NCBI GenBank assembly: GCA_028274465.1 | Contig: CM051457.1 | Span: forward strand, 30,725,313-30,789,312 | Direction: 5' to 3' | Length of the DNA: 64,000 nucleotides | Source: Plantago ovata | Lineage: Eukaryota; Streptophyta; Magnoliopsida; Lamiales; Plantaginaceae | Part shown: piece by piece, positions 10,380 to 27,519 of the stretch | How the letters are laid out: every line of letters starts with the position of its first letter | How positions within the stretch are numbered: position 1 is the first letter of the stretch | Position numbers and translations under genes: made by a program | The notes under the pieces: model-generated | The model's database searches: none | What the model was told of the DNA's origin: nothing | Seen by the model: only the letters and a program-made list of their open reading frames with translations

Positions 10380-11808
10380 TTATTTGGCAAAAATGAGTTT
10401 TCGACTTTGTCACTTAAGTCTAAGTTTCCAGTACGGGCGGAAAGGTCTAGTCTGTAAGAAAAGTTCGAGTAAACCGCATCTCACTGCGTGGATGAGCTTT
10501 CCCTTATCAGTAGCGGGAGGCCCTCTTTATAAACAAATTGTTGACATACAATTCTAATGCTATATTTACAAAACAAATTAATAATCACCTACGAAAAATT
10601 GAACCTGTGATCTCTTAGTTACAACTTACCCGGTCTCTCAACTCTCAGCTAACTAACCATAATAAAAGTGGTTCGACAATTATGGATGCGAATGTTCCAC
10701 ACATGCCAGCTTTCCTCTTATGTTTCGTCACAAACATGCATCTCCACATACCGACAAAAACGGACTCGATTCTAGATGTTAATGTTCCACACATGTCTTT
10801 CATCTAATGTATCGTCACAAACGTGTAACTGTAACGAATGTTCGGACAAACGTGGACTTGATTGCAATTGTTTGTGAAGTTGGGATAGCACTGCGTAATA
10901 TTATAAGAATACGGGGTTCTTTTACGTAATATATAAAACCCACCATGTTAAGAAAATAGTATAGTAATTCTAGAGAAGGACAAAAGAAAGGAAGAAAATG
11001 AAGTACTATATGTTTAAACTTAGAGTCGAGTGTTTGGATTTTGGAATGGAGTCAAGTCAAACGCAAAATGCAAAAACAACGGCTATAATACCGGTCGGTC
11101 CCTCCTCAGTTTCTTTCTCCTCCGACACTTGCTTTCTTTCACCTGAAAATCAAGAATTTATTTATGGCCATACATATCGCTCAACTTTCATGCTTCTTCT
11201 TCTTCTTCACAAAGCAATCATTTTTATTTCTTACACACACACTCTTCCAATAATCACAACACAAATCACAAATCCCATCGTCTTCCAATAACCCTCTTCA
11301 GATTGTCATCAATCATCCATCTCCTGCAAATTTTATCAACTCACTCTGCTTTCTGCAAACCCCATTTTATTATTTCATTCTCTATTTGAAACACTTCATT
11401 GAATTGATAATAGCGTTTCTTTGTTTATTGGGATTTCTTGATCTCAGTCCTCATCAAACATATATTTGTGGGTTTCTGGTATTGGGCAATGTTGTGATCT
11501 CCGGCGTTGGTTGATTCTTGCCCATTCTTGTTTTGGGCGTTTCGTCATTAAAACATACAATCTTGATGCTGGAATTTTGTGGGATTTTATTCGTTTAATT
11601 CCGCAAATTCCATGTTATTATTGTGATTGTGTGTGTATATCTTTGTTTGATAATCTGTTGAGGCTATTGAAGATTCCATTTCATCATTTCTGTTGTTGTG
11701 ATTTGGGGTAGGTGAAACTGAAAGTGAAAGATTAAACTACATTTAGGAGAAACAATAATGTGGGTGAAGTAGGCCTCTAGTGTAGCTTTTTAGATACAAG
11801 TACCAACA
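10380..11808 (+). promoter_or_regulatory. Upstream and 5' leader region of the PI4K gene
   Basis: A TATA-like TATATAAA lies at 10930-10937. From about 11190 the sequence turns CT-rich, as in many plant 5' untranslated regions. A four-codon upstream ORF (MWVK) sits at 11758-11772, 36 bases before the main ATG. Longer ORFs at 10998-11291 and 11466-11711 show no protein character. Two diverged copies of a segment ending AATGTTCCACACATG occur near 10690 and 10780. The transcription start and any leader intron cannot be fixed from sequence alone. Confidence 0.45.
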
Positions 11809-13581
11809 ATGTCTGCTGCTGTTGACGTGGGTTTCAGAAGGATCTGCGAAGACACGGCGGCCAGGTCTGCTGGGTTTTTACGTAGCCAGCTCGACCACTT
11901 GACAATGGAGTTCATTGTCGTCTATGTTACCGTTGCCGGTTATGTGATTCCCATGTGTGTGTTGGAGTCCGACCCTATCGGGGCGGTGAAACTTAGGATA
12001 CAGGCCTGCAGGGGCTTCGTAGTGAGGAGACAGACGTTGGTTTACCAAGGCAGAGAGTTGTCAAGAACGCGTTCTCTTGTTAGGGAATATAACATCACTA
12101 GTGGGAACATCCTGCATTTGGTTCTCAGGCTGTCTGATCTTGTGTTGATCAATGTTAGGACAACAGGTGGGGAAGAGTTCGAGTTTCACGTTGATAGGCA
12201 CAGAAACGTAGAGTATCTCAAGCGTAGGATCACCAAGAAGGGGAAAGGTTTTGTACACCTTAAGGATCCGGATGTCTTCTGTGACGGGGAGAAGCTTCAA
12301 GATCAGTGGGTAATAAGTGATTTTTGTAACAATAGTGATGTCGTAGTTCACGTGGTAGTGCAAGGATCTGAAAAGACTTGGTCGAAGAAAGCTGTGGGTG
12401 AAGAAAACGTTGAGCTTACTGTTTTATCCAGCAAGCCTCCAAGCAAAGACTTCTTCGTGGAGCCAATTCTTTCGAATTCACATGTGAAGTTGCCACAGTT
12501 GCTCTTGGACATGATAGATTCGGTATCAGAAGGGTTGGTGAGGGGTAAGAAACCGGTCATGTCATCTGAGGGTTCCGGTGGGAGTTACTTCATGCAAGAT
12601 GGATTAAGTGAGAAATACATTGCTGTTTTTAAGCCTATAGATGAAGAACCATTGGCTGCAAATAGCCCTCAAGGTCTGCCTTTATCAGCTAATGGTGAGG
12701 GGTTGAAGAGAGGTACCCGAGTTGGAGAAGGTGCGCTCAGGGAGGTTGCGGCTTATATACTGGATCATCCAAAGAATGGTCCTCGGTTGCCATCCAGTAC
12801 GGAAATTGGATTTGCCGGTGTTTGTCCTACAGTAATGGTGCAGTGCTTGCACCGAGGATTTAACCATCCAGAGGGGTTTGATTCTTCTGAACAAAATGTT
12901 AAGATTGGATCATTACAGATGTTTATGAAGAATCAGGGAAGTTGTGAGGATATGGGTCCTAAGGATTTTCCTGTTGATGAAGTTCATAAGATCAGTGTCT
13001 TTGATATGAGAACTGCAAATGCAGATAGGCATGCTGGGAATATTCTGCTGCACAAAGACAAGGAAACCGGGAGGATCGCCTTAATCCCGATTGATCATGG
13101 CTACTGCTTGCCTGAAAACGTGAGTCTTTTGTTCCAATCGAATGAAATTCATAAATCTTTCTTGCTCGTTGTAAGCTATAACTTACATTATTCATCTTCT
13201 CTGCAGTTTGAAGATTGCACATTCGACTGGCTTTACTGGCCACAGGCTCGTCAGCCTTTCTCCCTCGAGACCATGAACTACATAATGTCGCTGAATGTGG
13301 AGGAAGACATTGCATTGCTGACATCCCAGGGAATAAGCCTTTCGCCTCAGTGTGCTCGTACATTCTGCATATCTACCATGCTCCTGAAAAAAGGAGCAGA
13401 GAGAGGGCTCACTGCATATGTGCTAGGAGGCATCATGTGCAGAGAGACGTTGAACAAGGAGTCGGTTATTGAGGAGATTGTTCGTGATGCAGAAAACTCT
13501 GTGCTTCCTGGAACAAGTGAAGCTGCATTTCTGGAAACTGTCTCAGAGATCATGGATACCGCTCTTGACAAATTTGTTTAA
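11809..13581 (+). CDS. PI4KG4: Phosphatidylinositol 4-kinase gamma (type II PI4K with two ubiquitin-like domains)
   Basis: Family knowledge: plant PI4K-gamma proteins carry N-terminal ubiquitin-like (UBL) repeats and a PI3/PI4-kinase-type catalytic domain. Members have been reported as lipid or protein kinases, so the substrate is open. Seen here: UBL1 at about residues 34-108 and UBL2 at about 112-187, then the kinase domain from about 258 to 560. It has the catalytic-loop ADRHAGN (D406, N411) and the metal-binding IDHGYCLPE (D429), numbered on the unspliced reading. An intron of 87 bp lies at 13120-13206 (AAC|GTGAGT ... CTGCAG|TTT). Removal joins GYCLPEN to FEDCTFDWLYWPQA and gives 561 residues, which fits the usual family length; unspliced, the frame stays open for 590. 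The rest is intronless, as is common in this family. The start is the first ATG of the long frame. The exact paralogue number is tentative. Confidence 0.93.
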   Translation: MSAAVDVGFRRICEDTAARSAGFLRSQLDHLTMEFIVVYVTVAGYVIPMCVLESDPIGAVKLRIQACRGFVVRRQTLVYQGRELSRTRSLVREYNITSGNILHLVLRLSDLVLINVRTTGGEEFEFHVDRHRNVEYLKRRITKKGKGFVHLKDPDVFCDGEKLQDQWVISDFCNNSDVVVHVVVQGSEKTWSKKAVGEENVELTVLSSKPPSKDFFVEPILSNSHVKLPQLLLDMIDSVSEGLVRGKKPVMSSEGSGGSYFMQDGLSEKYIAVFKPIDEEPLAANSPQGLPLSANGEGLKRGTRVGEGALREVAAYILDHPKNGPRLPSSTEIGFAGVCPTVMVQCLHRGFNHPEGFDSSEQNVKIGSLQMFMKNQGSCEDMGPKDFPVDEVHKISVFDMRTANADRHAGNILLHKDKETGRIALIPIDHGYCLPENVSLLFQSNEIHKSFLLVVSYNLHYSSSLQFEDCTFDWLYWPQARQPFSLETMNYIMSLNVEEDIALLTSQGISLSPQCARTFCISTMLLKKGAERGLTAYVLGGIMCRETLNKESVIEEIVRDAENSVLPGTSEAAFLETVSEIMDTALDKFV

Positions 13582-14210
13582 GTGTATGTATATATATGTA
13601 TATTCAAACTGATGATTCGGTCCATGTGTGTTTGGACCATGAAGTCTTGTATCGGAGGTGCAACGACTTGTTTAGGTCGTTCTCTCGGAACCGTAAGCTA
13701 TGAGCTAGCTTCCTTCTTTCTTTGTTGAAAACATACTCCTTTCAGTATACTACTCATGTTGCTATAGTATAAAGTAATGATGCATAAGTCTACTCTCACT
13801 TATATCTGCATTATCAGATTTCCATATTAGAATGTGTAAACTGATATATAAAGTGATTTGTGTTGGCTTTCATAAGGTTAATTCTATTAATTTCTTGAAT
13901 GAATTACAAAAGAAGAGATGATATAAACTGAATAGGCACAAGACCTCGCATTCGCCACGAAAAACAAGCGTCAGGATTCGGTCTGATACAAGTAATCGTG
14001 CCTTTGCATTTTATTTGCCTTGTATTATTCTAGATAGCAATCCAACTCTACAATAGAATGAACATATATGATGTATGAAAAGTGGCTAACATTTCTGAGC
14101 TAATTTTTTAACAACTATCCCCCCTATACTTTTTGCACCAAAGGCAGCAATACCACGCATAAAGAACCCGGACTAGATAAAACGACACTGCAGCAAAATG
14201 GGTAACATCT
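13582..14210. other. Shared 3' region between convergent PI4K and epimerase genes
   Basis: The two stop codons face each other 629 bp apart. The region should hold both 3' untranslated regions and poly(A) signals. No ORF of interest or repeat was seen. Confidence 0.6.
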
Positions 14211-19438
<5,228 letters not shown>

Positions 19439-21839
19439 CTCTCTCACTCGTATCAAACTATATCAATAATAATAAAACCAGTACAAAGGCTGGTTCACTT
19501 TATTCCAACCCGTAGCAATAATAATAGAATTCTAATACAGGACGTTACTATAAAAACGGAATCAAGAGAAGAAAATTCGAGATGTTTGAGGATCTTTTAG
19601 GAATTGTTCCAGAGAGAACGAGAAAGGGGGAGAAAAAAAGGTGTAGGAGTTTGTTTCAGAGGGTTTGGGACTCTGGTGATGATGTAAGAAGGAGGCAAGG
19701 TGGCATGCTGGCATGAATTCTTGAAAGAGAGAGATCCAATGTGTTGTAGTAGTAGTAGTAGTAAAACACTTTTTTGGGATTTAATTATTCTGTGCGTAGG
19801 ATTTTGCTGGCAGCCAACTCTTTCTTGGAAGCTTGTCCTTTTGTATGAAATCAGTCGAGTACAATGGATGTTGACAAATGACGATGACATGGTGTGAGTG
19901 AATCCACCGGAAACACTAGAACATGATGATCATCAACTCATTTTAATTAGGAAAAGGATTAAACTAAAGTTAATCATCACTCCGCCCCTAACTTCTTGCT
20001 TATTTTGGTCACATGGGATTACCAAGAATCAATGATTAGTTAGTGAGAATATATTGAATTTTATTAGTATTAAAAATAGTAGAGTAAGAGAAATTAGTAA
20101 AATGGGAGAAATAATCAAATTATCAAATGGTGTGTAGTTTCTCTCATTTTTATTTTATTTGAAAAATCAATAAATTTAAACTCATATATCAATTCAGTTC
20201 AATTTAAATTCATTTAGTAAGTTTAAATTTGTTTTAAGAGTGGCATGGTATGTTGCAAAATAGAAAGGGAACACACTAAGCACGCCTTCTATTGAGTGGT
20301 ATAAGAAACCTTCGCAAAAAAACTCTTCGGGTTTGGTGTGGAAGTGTAGATAGTTAATGGATGAACGTACAAAACATAAATGTAGTAGAAATACTAATAA
20401 AAGACGGTAAACTATGCAGTTGTAGTTAATATGTTACCAATAAGGTTGTCAACATATAACACAACAAATGAAAAATAAAATTGCAAAATTAAAACAGTAA
20501 AGTAAAAGACACATAAACATCTGAGTTGATCAAATCTTTATGAACAAATTAATCATTATTCATGGTATGCCTTTAGGGCCAAAACATACTTTGGGATTTT
20601 CGGTGCGCAATGCAAAAATAAACTAAGTTACACACAAGGATAAACCTAGTGAAATCCACCTCGTAAAGAGGACTTTCATCTATCACCTATCTCAAAGAGA
20701 TTAATGCAATGATAATCGATTTAATCACTTAGCAAACAATACACAAGTGTCAAATGATAACTTGTACAAGTATCAAAAGATAACTTGTATGGACTCTACT
20801 CAACTCAAGTGTGTGAGTGCAACTGTTTCTACTTCTTACTGATGTAATTGTGAATGTCATGACCGAATGTGGATGAGTATCAAGTGTGTATCAAGCCCAC
20901 TATACTGTCCACCTATTTATATAGGTAGGAGTCTTGAAGACAAGTAAAAACTCTTGGAGACGTTTCAATCAGAGCTTAGTTCAAACAAACCAACCATCTA
21001 ATTTAATCTAAAGAAGTAAAAACTTGCAAATACACAATTCAAGTACAATTGTATATTATAAACTATATAAGAGCATAACACATAGAATCAAATCAACTCA
21101 ATACAATTCTCATTTATCATTTCATCAATCAAAGATTACAACCAAAGCCAAGTAGCATGCAAAATGCAAAAGAGAAAAAAATACACATCATGAAACTAAA
21201 GCTTCACACTTCTTCCTAGGACCTCCTTTTAAATGTGGCAGTCAATGAAATCACACAATCTCATTAAATTTGGAGGGAAGGAAAGAACATCAACAGCTTC
21301 AGTCTTCTGATATGTAGTAATCTCAAGAACGACTTTATCTCCACCATCATTCTTACGTGCACAATCCTTTCTCCCCCTTTTTGTGAAGAAAGGACTCCTT
21401 TTAGTGGATCAAACATGAGAACGACGACCGAACATTTTGTACGTGATTGAGAAGTGAAAGGTTCATCAACATCAGACGGTTCTCTCATTACAAAGCCAGT
21501 TCCATCATGGAAAACTGACATAAGGGAAAGAACGTCAAAATCCGTACGAGGCTGGAATCTGATGTGACATATGATCCAGCGGAGTAAGGTAAAAGCCCAA
21601 TGTTGAGGAATGATGGTGACGGATGAAAAAACGAGAATTGGCGAGATGGAGAGAACTTTTAAATTACTCGTCACTTACCGACTTGTGAGCATAGGGTCTA
21701 GGGGCATAGTAAAAATGGATTGCTCCCGTGCATGTTAAGACAATATTCTTGTCACTTGCTTCACAGAGATATACATTAATGGGTCTATCTATGACCATGT
21801 TTTAAAATGTTTTAAATTACTTGACACTTGATATCCTGT
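19439..21839. other. Epimerase upstream region and unassigned intergenic DNA
   Basis: The first few hundred bases should hold the epimerase promoter and leader (minus strand). A TAG microsatellite of about six units lies near 19746. From 20550 to 21230 is moderately complex sequence that may be an old repeat. A 136-codon ORF at 21264-21674 (minus) resembles no family I recognise and I do not call it a gene. Confidence 0.4.
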
Positions 21840-22178
21840 TAAGATAGGGTGTAGAAGATAGGGTGTAGGGACGTGATTATGGGTTTAAGTTGCTTTCTCT
21901 CTTTGTTGCTGGTAGCTAGCCTATCTACTTGAGGAGCTATTGTCACTGGTGTTGGTCTCCGATGTGGCAGGCGTGTTGGAGGTTTTGGTGGATGTTGCTT
22001 GGGTTGGTTGGTTCTGTTTTCTAACCTTGTGGGAGTTTGTTGAGACGGCATAGGCTTAGTTTTTGGTTGTTTGAGTGGCTTTGGTGGTCCTGGTTATGGT
22101 ATTTTCGTACTTTGTCGAGCATAATTTATGCTCTTTTTGTTTATTAATAAAATCTTTTAGCCATTTCAAGAATGAAAA
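21840..22178 (+). mobile_element. LINE 3' tail fragment
   Basis: The segment ends with the family stem-loop CGAGCATAATTTATGCTC, then TTTATTAATAAAATCTTTTAGCCATTTC and an A-rich tail. The preceding 200 bases are T/G-rich, as in the 3' untranslated region of the other LINE copies. There is no coding sequence. The left edge is approximate. Confidence 0.6.
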
Positions 22179-22767
22179 AAAATCTCCATGCGAAGTTTTG
22201 ATAAAATTCTAAATTTATGAGCCATGTGTCTTATGTGCTTTGTTTGTTCCATTGATTCTTGAACTTAAACGGATTAATAAGAGGTTCCTGGCCAAGTTTG
22301 GATAAAATCTAATTCCTGACCCTTGTGTCTTACTTGAGTTTGATAAGCATTGAATATGTGGTTTGAACCAAGAATTGTTTGTAAATGATAATGAAGAGAT
22401 TATTCCAATCAAGTTCAACTACATCATCAGTACGTGTATAGATCGCAAAGAAGCGACTATGAATGCTAGAAATGATGCACAACACACACTAACTTGATTG
22501 TTTTTAGTGGATCATTTTTAACCACAAATTTCATGACAAGTTATAGATATGATCTAGATAATAATTTTCCCAATCCAATGGGATACCTTGAAGCATAAGA
22601 TAGTATTTGGGATTGTACATTGTTAACGATCTCATAGATTCTTTCGGGGATAAAAGAAATCGGATGTGATTTTGGGGCGGAGTAGTTAATCATCTGCTGA
22701 CAATATAATTAGGTAAAATAGCATTTTGCCTTCCAAAGTTTGCTTGTGTTTGCGTTTGCCATATATA
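22179..22767. other. Intergenic, nothing recognised
   Basis: No gene-like ORF, RNA gene or terminal repeat is visible. Confidence 0.5.
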
Positions 22768-23700
22768 CACCATATATATACCACTGTTGAGAAATCAAAT
22801 CAAACAAGCACGTACTACGTATCATTTATCACTGGAGTTGACAAATTAGCCATTTCAAGATTCTGAAATCTTCAGCAATCAATTGGCAAAGATTTTGTCT
22901 CAAGTTCACTGCTTCACAAGAGCAGATGAAGTGCACAATGGAAATGACATGTTTTCAAAGAGCAAATGCGGATCTCAAAGATCAATAAAAATACAGCAAA
23001 ATTCAAGTATGGGGTAAACTGACTGTTAGAGCATATTCACAAGGATTGCGAGTCTGCGAATGGATCAGTGAGACCTCGCCAGTGCCATATGCAAGAACAA
23101 AACACAGAGAGACTATTATGATATGAAACCAGGAAACCCTAAGACGTTGGTCAAGCTATGAAGGTAACCGTAGACCATGTATACGCACAAACTTATCAAA
23201 TAATCCGGGATTATTTCCACCATATATACCACTATTGACAAATCAAATCAAACAAGCAGGTAGTAGCATTTATCACTGGGGTTGACAAATTAGCCATTTC
23301 AAGATTCTGAAATCTTCAGCAATCAATTGAGCAAAGAATTTTCTCAACTTCACTGCTTCACAACAGCAAATCAAGCGTACAATGAAAATGCCATTTTTTA
23401 CAAAGAGCAAATGCAGGTCTCAAAGATCAACTGTAGAATAAAAGACTAATTTACAAAATGGACGATCGATCAAAATTCAAGAATACGGCAAACTGACTGT
23501 TAGAGCAGATTCACAAGGACTGCGAGTCTGCGAATGGATCAGTGAGAGTGAGACCTCTCCAGTGCCATATGCAACAACAAAACACAGAAAGACTTTGAAA
23601 CCAGTAAAAACAAGAAAACGCCTAAGACTTTGGTCAAGCTATGCAGGTAACCATAGACCATGTACACGCACGAACTTATCAAACAATCTGCGATTATTCC
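22768..23700. repeat. Tandem duplication of about 450 bp downstream of GRF gene 1
   Basis: The first copy starts near 22768 (CACCATATATATACCACTG) and the second near 23218. They share long matching stretches, including the phrases around TTCACTGCTTCACAA, GCGAGTCTGCGAATGGATC and TGGTCAAGCTATG, with moderate divergence and small indels. The unit lies just beyond the stop codon of the GRF gene at 23843, so it may include its 3' untranslated region. I see no coding role. Confidence 0.85.
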
Positions 23701-23842
23701 ACTCATCTTCAAAAATACTTGATTATTACATACAGCCAACATTAGAACTTAATAGACTACGAGGGATTTCTTCATCCTATAATTGCTTATTTAATCTAAC
23801 AGTTAGAGATATCATACAAATGAACAGGAAGACAAAAGCATT

Positions 23843-26584
23843 TTACCTTCTAAGCTGCGACCTTGCCTGGTCAAATGCAGCCTTAGCCACATTATAATCT
23901 GCTTCTAGAGATAAATGCAGTCCCGAGGCGTCAGCATACTTTTTCTCCAACATCTGCTTCTCCTTCGACAGTTGATCCAATTGGTGCTCCTGATCTTTCA
24001 GCTCTGCTTCAGAGTGTGACAGCGCAACTTCTTTATTATGTAATGACCTCGCAGAGTCGATGAGTTTAGCCACTTGCTGTTTCAAACATCCATATTCGAT
24101 GGCTATGCCATCTAGAACGTTAAACGTAGACTCCGCTTCTTGTTTCATGGCTTCATAGTTTTTAGGATCCATTGTCTCCAGGGTATTAAGAAGGTCATTT
24201 TGAAGTTTCTTAGCAAACTCGCCACATGCAGTTGACACCGATTGTGATGTGCAGTTTTTTGGACTCAACACTCCAAGTGGTTCCACACGTGAAGGTACTT
24301 TAGGAGGAGTATTACAATAAGTTTCAAAGCCTGATACCTCCATATTCATATTCTGTGATGGACTGGAACTTCCAACAGCATGCGGAGTCCATATGTCAAA
24401 AGAAATAGAATCACTAGAGTTTACCAGACTTTCAGCTTGCACTATACCTCTGCATTTTGACTGAGGGGAATATCCTGCAAAAAGAAATAGCGGAGAACAT
24501 ATTGAAGGTAAAGATGAATATATGTCAATAAAAACTGTCAAGGACAAGGCGTGCGTGTGGGTGTAATAGAATCACAAAAACAGTGGCAATTCACTAAATT
24601 TCAGCAGTGAATTCTCGCAAAAATCTGCTACTTATCAGTATTTTTGCTTGGATGTTTCCCCTAAATGCTGCAGGAAAGTGCAGCTTCAATTGTACACACC
24701 CTGTTCCGATCTCATCTTAAAAGCTTTTCCTTCTACAGGATCTTTTTAATAAAATGATTAAAAATAGGAAAAAGTTTCGAAAAAAATTGGTGTGAATTAT
24801 TCTATTGGGATAATGAAAATTTAAATGGGTTGTTGTAAAAAACTCTACTACATTTTATGAATAACAACTGTACAAAAAGTCATCAGGAAGATGACTATAT
24901 CTGTCAATCTCTAGTTCTGCAAATCAGTAAAAGGCATAAGCACTGAGCAAGCATAAAGTAAAGTCCCCTACCTTAAAGGCATAAGCACTGAGCAAGCATA
25001 AAGTAAAGTCCCCTACCTTAAAGGCATAAGCACTGAGCAAGCATAAAGTAAAGTCCCCTACCTTTGATGACTCCATTGCACAACTTTTTATTAGGTAAAC
25101 TTGATTGACCAGGTTCACCTTCCTGCGACTGTATTTGCCTCAACTTCCTTGACTCCCCGCGATTGCAAATATTGCTACACGGCGACAGGATGGAAGTTCC
25201 AGCTCCTGGATAATCCTTACTTAGGTCGGGTGAACCTAGTGATTCCAAGGAAAGGCTATTAAAAGGTCGTTGAGGACTCTTCTGATTCGGGGTTGAGTTA
25301 ACAGGGCTTGCAGGACATTTGGCTTGCATGGAATCTAATGGAGGGGAAGCTCCTGCAAAACAAAGAAAAAGCCGAATAAGTTGGAAATACTACAATAGAA
25401 ACCAGGTGTATGTGCATTCCAAAGAATTATCACCTTTAAGGTCACCACTGTGTAGTCTTTTACGAGGTAAACTTGAAGATTCACCGAGTTTTCCTTCTTG
25501 ACACCAGAAGGTTTGCTTCATCTTATTAGAACCAGAGCATGTCCCGTTATTTTGTGAAGTGAGCAAAGGATGGTCACTACTATCCGGTCCCTTCCCACTT
25601 GCCCTGTCTTCCACAACCAAGTCCACATTCTGAGGGCAGATGCCATTACTAGTGATCAAAGGAGATGGAGGCATCGTTACGCTTGGCTCGAATTGGTGCA
25701 TCTTCATTAGTTCATCTTGGTAAACTCTGAACCCGCACGACCCATGTCCCTGAAATGTATCAAGTAACACATTCCATTAATAGAAATTAAGTTAAAACAC
25801 TAGTATTTGATACACATAGTAATTGCCACTATCTAAATCCATTTGCAATTTCAGCTGATCTCAATAGTCATAAAATCTTGATAGCACATGTGACATATCC
25901 ACTTAAAGTAACAAATTGAAATTGCTTCATCAGTACTCATAGCAGTCAATAAAGGCATATATGGGATTCATCAGTAATTAGGGTTATACATAATTTTTTA
26001 AGTATAGTGTCATTGCAAGTAATTCAACAACAGAAGCAAAACAAGAAGAAACCAAAACCATTGACAAATTTGGAAATGGGCCATTGATAGACAACAGATC
26101 ACATTCAAATAAAACTTTAAACAAAAACAAGAATTGAGAATGACAAGAAACAAAAGGGACTAGGCCACTATCTTTTAGTACCTCTTTGATTGTACATGAG
26201 AACAAGATCCGACCAGCATTAGCACCATCCTTCTCCTTACGGACACGGCAAAGACCAGCAGTGCAAGGACAATACGGCACATCGATGAACTTATCAATAT
26301 CCCTATTCACTTGCTCAGCATATTTGAAGAAATTCCTTTTGGAGCACTGATCATTATTAGCCCAAAACAAACAAAACAAAACCAGTTTAATAACTCAACT
26401 AAACTGCATAAGCAAAGCTATAAAAATGAAGAAAGGGAGAATTAATTATACTAACATTCGGTGAGAGACATTTGTAGAAGTAGTGAGAGGGGTCGTTCTT
26501 CAAGGGGACATATTTGCAAATTGCGTTTCCACATTCGCACAGAAGGCACTCTTTTTCGAAACGTAGAAAATTCTGGGAACCCAT
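23843..26584 (-). CDS. Double GRF zinc-finger, coiled-coil protein (copy 1)
   Basis: Exons on the minus strand: 26584-26456, 26346-26182, 25749-25434, 25352-25062 and 24474-23843, giving 510 residues. The joins were chosen because they rebuild zinc-finger ligands across introns and keep frame. GRF finger 1 has C16-x-C18, C39 and C44, then FFKYAE; finger 2 has C69-x-C71, then NAGRILFSC (C94) and C103. Residues about 110-330 are low-complexity, with repeated Pro-Ser segments. The last exon ends in a predicted coiled coil of about 100 residues (EAELKDQEHQLDQLSKEK). GRF fingers generally bind single-stranded nucleic acid; the role of this plant protein is unknown to me. The stop TAA follows AGAAGG, which could also be a splice donor (AG|GTAAAA), so the C-terminus may be longer. 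Intron 4 has a triplicated donor. It is a paralogue of the gene at 31758. Confidence 0.85.
24927..25061 (-). repeat. Three 45-bp tandem repeats that each start with a splice donor
   Basis: Read on the minus strand, the unit begins GTAGGGGACTTTAC and ends GCCTTTAAG, and occurs three times directly after exon 4 of the GRF gene. Each junction therefore reads AAG|GTAGGGG, so the normal 5' splice site has been copied with its intron start. In the gene's frame the first unit ends in TAA, so use of a later donor would add about 14 residues and stop. Confidence 0.9.
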
Positions 26585-27519
26585 TGAATTTCAGAAATAC
26601 TACTGCTTTTCTTGGTTTTATATTCTTCTGTAAAAAACTTTTCTTCGTTACTAAGCTAAGTAAAGGAAGTAGTAACAGTAATGGAAACCAGAAGGGAAAC
26701 TTTTCTGGTTTCCATGTTGAAGAACAGTGACTTATCTTTTCAAAAATATTGTGTTTGTACGGAGGAATACTAATTTGATCTTCTTGTCATTTTGTGAGAT
26801 TACATTTGGCTAACTGGATTAATTATTATTGTGAAACCTAAAATTGATTTATATTCATCGGTCTCATTTATTTTTGTTGACTCTTTGTATTCTATTTGAT
26901 CTCTGTTTTCTCCTAAATTATAATGAAAAATTTAATTTATAAATATATTATGAAAATATAGTGTCTAGAATTTTGTTCCATTTGAAGAGTTGAAGTCGAA
27001 TGCCTACTTATGGGACTGTCTTGTGCCGGGGAAAACGCTATAAAAATCCAGATCAAAGTAGATGCTCTTCTACTATACCTTTTAGTGATGGGTGCGGTTG
27101 AAGAAGAATAAGATGAAGTGGTCAAAAGAAAAATGTTACGGTGTAGGAATTTATTACATCTGCCTTGGAAGGTACTTTCTCCATCTAGAAACAAATGAAA
27201 CACGGAGGGAGTACTAGTATTACAATTTTACAAATGCTGCCTAGCCTACCATTGGATACTATTTCTATTTAATTCCCCTACAACTCAGTGTCTTCGCACT
27301 TGATTTTGTTGATTTTTTCGAGAGTTATTTTGACTTTAAATTATTCTTAAATCATACGATAAAAATAATTAAAAACATCATATTATGAAACTAGAATATT
27401 TATATTTTCATAATATATATTTTAATTATTTTAATTAAATAATTTATAATTAATTTGAGGTCAAACTAATTCCAAAAAAATCAATAAAACCAAGTGTTAT
27501 AGGAGTATTTGTTGGCCTA
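26585..27519. mobile_element. Upstream of GRF gene 1, with a possible old Stowaway-type MITE
   Basis: The first part should contain the promoter of the GRF gene at 26584. Near 26855 the phrase CGGTCTCATTTATTTTTG resembles a Stowaway left end, and at about 27200 ACGGAGGGAGTA resembles a right end. The interior of about 350 bp is non-coding. A long AT palindromic stretch follows at 27340-27470. The MITE call is tentative. Confidence 0.35.

Noticed and set aside
10998..11711. ORFs of 97 and 81 codons upstream of the PI4K gene
   Set aside because: The text is low-complexity leader-like sequence without protein character; they probably lie in the promoter or untranslated leader.
21264..21674. 136-codon ORF on the minus strand
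   Set aside because: No recognisable domain, no clear exon partners, and composition like its surroundings. It could be an old gene fragment but I cannot support it.
24924..25118. ORF with the repeated text VGDFTLCLLSAYAFK on the minus strand
   Set aside because: It reads the 45-bp intronic repeats in a frame other than that of the flanking exons; the GRF gene frame stops in the first unit.
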